Position numbers and translations under genes: made by a program. A stretch of 7,431 nt of DNA from Acetobacteraceae bacterium (GTDB lineage: Bacteria; Pseudomonadota; Alphaproteobacteria; Acetobacterales; Acetobacteraceae): NCBI GenBank assembly GCA_027489135.1, contig JAIYAI010000774.1, positions 1 to 7,431 of the forward strand, read 5' to 3'. Shown piece after piece: positions 6,152 through 7,431 of the stretch (positions are counted from its first letter, which is position 1; every line of letters starts with the position of its first letter). The notes beneath the pieces are model-generated. The model was given only the letters and a program-made list of their open reading frames with translations, had not been told where the DNA came from and ran no database searches.

Positions 6152-7179
6152 GCCGGCACCCCCACGGGGACGTGGCGGCAGAGGTCGTCGGCCAGCGCCG
6201 GGCCGATGCGGAGGCGCCCGTCCTCGATGCCGGTGACGATCTCCACCAGCCGGTCGGCGATGGGCGTCGGCAGCCCGTGCCGCCGTGCCGCCGCGCGAAC
6301 CGGGGCCAACTGCGCCGCGACATCGGTCTGGCGCTTGCGGACGGCGAGGTCGCGCCAGATGCCGCTGTGCGACTTGGTGCTGGCGCGGTTGAAGGCGATC
6401 AGCCGGTCGAGGCTCGCCTGCATCGCCGCCGCGTCGTCGCGCATGAAGGCCTGCGGGTCGAAGCCGTCGAAGCCGATCGGCGTCACGCCCTCCGCCGCCG
6501 CGATGCGCAGGATTTCCTGCGCCATGCCGATGACGAGGCCGCGGCGCGCGGGATTGGCCATGAAGTCGGCGATGGACTCGTTGTCGACCGCGCTGGCCTT
6601 GAGGATCGCGCCGTAGCCGGCCTTGCCCCAGAGATAGCCGAAGATGTTGGGCGTCAGCACGGCGTCCGCGTCGAACAGCCGGAACATTGCATGGAGCGCC
6701 TGGATGCGCGGGGTGCTGGCGCCGTCCAGTTCGCCCACCACCACCGCGCCGCGGTTGCCGTACATGATCCGCCCCGGCGCCTGGTAGTCCGCGCCGAAAT
6801 TGACGAAGGCGCCGATGGTGCGGTCGCGGCCGAGATGCTCGGCGATGACCAGTTCGTTCAGCCCGTTCTGGCAGGAGACGACGGCGCCGTCGGGGGCGAC
6901 ATGCGGCGCCAGCGCCCGCACCGCGCCGTCCGTGTGGTGCGCCTTCACCGCCAGCAGGATCAGGCGGTGCTGGCCGGTCAGTGCATCGGGCGTCACGGCG
7001 CGGGCAGGCACGCGGAACTGCGCGACGGGGCCTTCGATGACGAGGCCCGTGGCGTTGATCGCCGCCACATGCTCCGCCACCAGGTCCACGAACAGCACGG
7101 GGAGGCCGGCGCGGACGAGATGCGCACCGATGGTGCCGCCGATCGCGCCGGCGCCCCAGATCACCACGGGTTCCGTCAT
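6148..7179 (-). CDS. Ketopantoate reductase (PanE/ApbA) family NAD(P)-dependent oxidoreductase, 343 aa
   Basis: This is a cytoplasmic 2-keto/2-hydroxy acid oxidoreductase of the KPR family. The Rossmann motif is IWGAGAIGGTIG (7-18), LAVKAHHT (76-83) ends the nucleotide domain, and CQNGLNE (103-109) carries the conserved Asn (N105). K186 in LWGKAGYGA occupies the catalytic lysine position, and a C-terminal helical domain covers about 180-343. The usual substrate-binding signature S-S/M...TEID...G is altered: the region reads KSHSGIWRDLAVRKRQTDV (269-287), so Glu becomes D286, the following Asp is A288, and the Gly is missing. This and the catabolic neighbours argue against a pantothenate-pathway role. 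The ATG at 7179 is supported by AAGGGG a few bases upstream; an in-frame ATG at 7197 has a weaker site. It is the first gene of the minus-strand operon and ends in a 4-bp overlap with the B-subunit gene. Confidence 0.87.
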   Translation of the reverse strand: MTEPVVIWGAGAIGGTIGAHLVRAGLPVLFVDLVAEHVAAINATGLVIEGPVAQFRVPARAVTPDALTGQHRLILLAVKAHHTDGAVRALAPHVAPDGAVVSCQNGLNELVIAEHLGRDRTIGAFVNFGADYQAPGRIMYGNRGAVVVGELDGASTPRIQALHAMFRLFDADAVLTPNIFGYLWGKAGYGAILKASAVDNESIADFMANPARRGLVIGMAQEILRIAAAEGVTPIGFDGFDPQAFMRDDAAAMQASLDRLIAFNRASTKSHSGIWRDLAVRKRQTDVAAQLAPVRAAARRHGLPTPIADRLVEIVTGIEDGRLRIGPALADDLCRHVPVGVPA

Positions 7180-7206
7180 GCCCTGCCCCTTGTCCATCCC
7201 GCCACA

Positions 7207-7231
7207 TTGCCACCCATGGGGCAGGGTGCAA
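7207..7231. promoter_or_regulatory. Imperfect inverted repeat in the divergent promoter region
   Basis: TTGC(C)ACCC at 7207-7215 and GGGTGCAA at 7224-7231 form an inverted repeat with one extra base, separated by eight bases. It lies in the 63-bp gap between two divergent start codons, 7179 (minus) and 7243 (plus). On the minus strand TTGCAC (7231-7226) followed after 17 bases by AATGTG (7208-7203) is a weak sigma70-like candidate overlapping the repeat. A shared operator is plausible but not proven. Confidence 0.35.
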
Positions 7232-7242
7232 CCATCGCCGCC

Positions 7243-7431
7243 ATGGATCTTGACTTCACCGGGCGCGTGGTGGCGATCACCGGCGCCGCCACTGGCTTCG
7301 GCCGTGCCACCGCCAGGCTCTTCGCTGGCCATGGCGCCCGGGTCTTCGTCGCCGACAAGGACACGGCGGGGCTGGCGGAGACCGCCGCGGCGCATGACGC
7401 AATAACCCCCACCACCCTCGACCTCACCGAC
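7243..7431 (+). CDS. Short-chain dehydrogenase/reductase, N-terminal part (3' partial)
   Basis: The first 63 residues of a classical SDR are present; the window ends in frame. The nucleotide-binding motif TGAATGFG is at residues 13-20 (TGxxxGxG) after the VVAIT strand. D38 at the end of the second strand (VFVADKD) predicts preference for NAD(H) over NADP(H). DLTD at 60-63 is the conserved adenine-contacting stretch. The catalytic Ser/Tyr/Lys lie beyond the window, so the substrate cannot be inferred. The ATG at 7243 gives the usual short lead-in before the first strand, but the only purine-rich stretch (AGGG, 7223-7226) is 16 bases away, too far for a normal ribosome site; an in-frame ATG at 7216 has none either. 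It is transcribed divergently from the oxidoreductase/HyuBA cluster and may share its control. Confidence 0.88.
   Translation, partial: MDLDFTGRVVAITGAATGFGRATARLFAGHGARVFVADKDTAGLAETAAAHDAITPTTLDLTD

Noticed and set aside
3731..6616. Very long plus-strand open frame (961 codons) opposite HyuA, HyuB and the oxidoreductase
   Set aside because: The minus strand carries three full-length proteins with complete family motifs. In GC-rich DNA the antisense frame stays open because the needed sense codons are rare. The product is Arg/Ala/Pro/Gly-rich with no recognisable domain.
6152..7231. N-terminal extension of the HyuB frame up to 7231
   Set aside because: It lies within the oxidoreductase gene in another frame and lacks any family motif; the ATG at 6151 fits the HyuB N-terminus.
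1..7431. Search for CRISPR, phage defence, toxin-antitoxin, transposon or RNA genes
   Set aside because: No direct-repeat array, transposase, terminal inverted repeats, tRNA-like fold or defence domain was seen by eye on either strand.

Overview
The window is very GC-rich DNA with strong G/C preference at third codon positions, short intergenic gaps and overlapping genes. Codon use and gene content suit an alphaproteobacterium, possibly an Acetobacteraceae/Rhodospirillales (Roseomonas-like) chromosome. That placement is an inference from composition and protein style; no rRNA or other phylogenetic marker is present. I see no tRNA, rRNA, CRISPR array, insertion sequence or attachment site.

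Layout. Positions 1-72 are the tail of an unidentified gene, followed by a perfect hairpin at 89-115. Two plus-strand genes follow, 18 bp apart: a glycine-zipper envelope lipoprotein (235-552) and a small single-domain HD hydrolase of the MESH1/small alarmone hydrolase type (571-1161), which probably degrades (p)ppGpp. This pair converges on a minus-strand cluster, with a hairpin sitting in the 34-bp convergent gap.

The minus-strand cluster is read from about 7179 down to 1196. Its order is a ketopantoate-reductase-family oxidoreductase, a hydantoinase B/oxoprolinase-type subunit, a hydantoinase A/oxoprolinase-type ATPase subunit, a 99-residue Ala/Arg-rich protein of unknown function, and an acetoacetate decarboxylase with its whole active site intact. 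The first three overlap by 4 bp and 14 bp and are surely one transcription unit. A 78-bp gap with small dyads separates them from the last two, which lie 29 bp apart. A short-chain dehydrogenase starts divergently at 7243 and runs off the window end.

How the genes may work together (inference). HyuA/HyuB-type pairs use ATP to open a cyclic amide (hydantoin, 5-oxoproline) or, in acetone- and acetophenone-carboxylase relatives, to carboxylate a ketone to a beta-keto acid. Acetoacetate decarboxylase removes CO2 from a beta-keto acid. The KPR-like enzyme and the SDR are NAD(P)-dependent oxidoreductases for keto/hydroxy compounds. The set reads as a small catabolic module for an unknown lactam- or ketone-type substrate. 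No regulator or transporter gene of its own lies in the window. I found no clearly new molecular system. The most notable points are the pairing of HyuAB with a true acetoacetate decarboxylase, the altered signature of the KPR-like enzyme, the small unknown protein, and the MESH1-like hydrolase.
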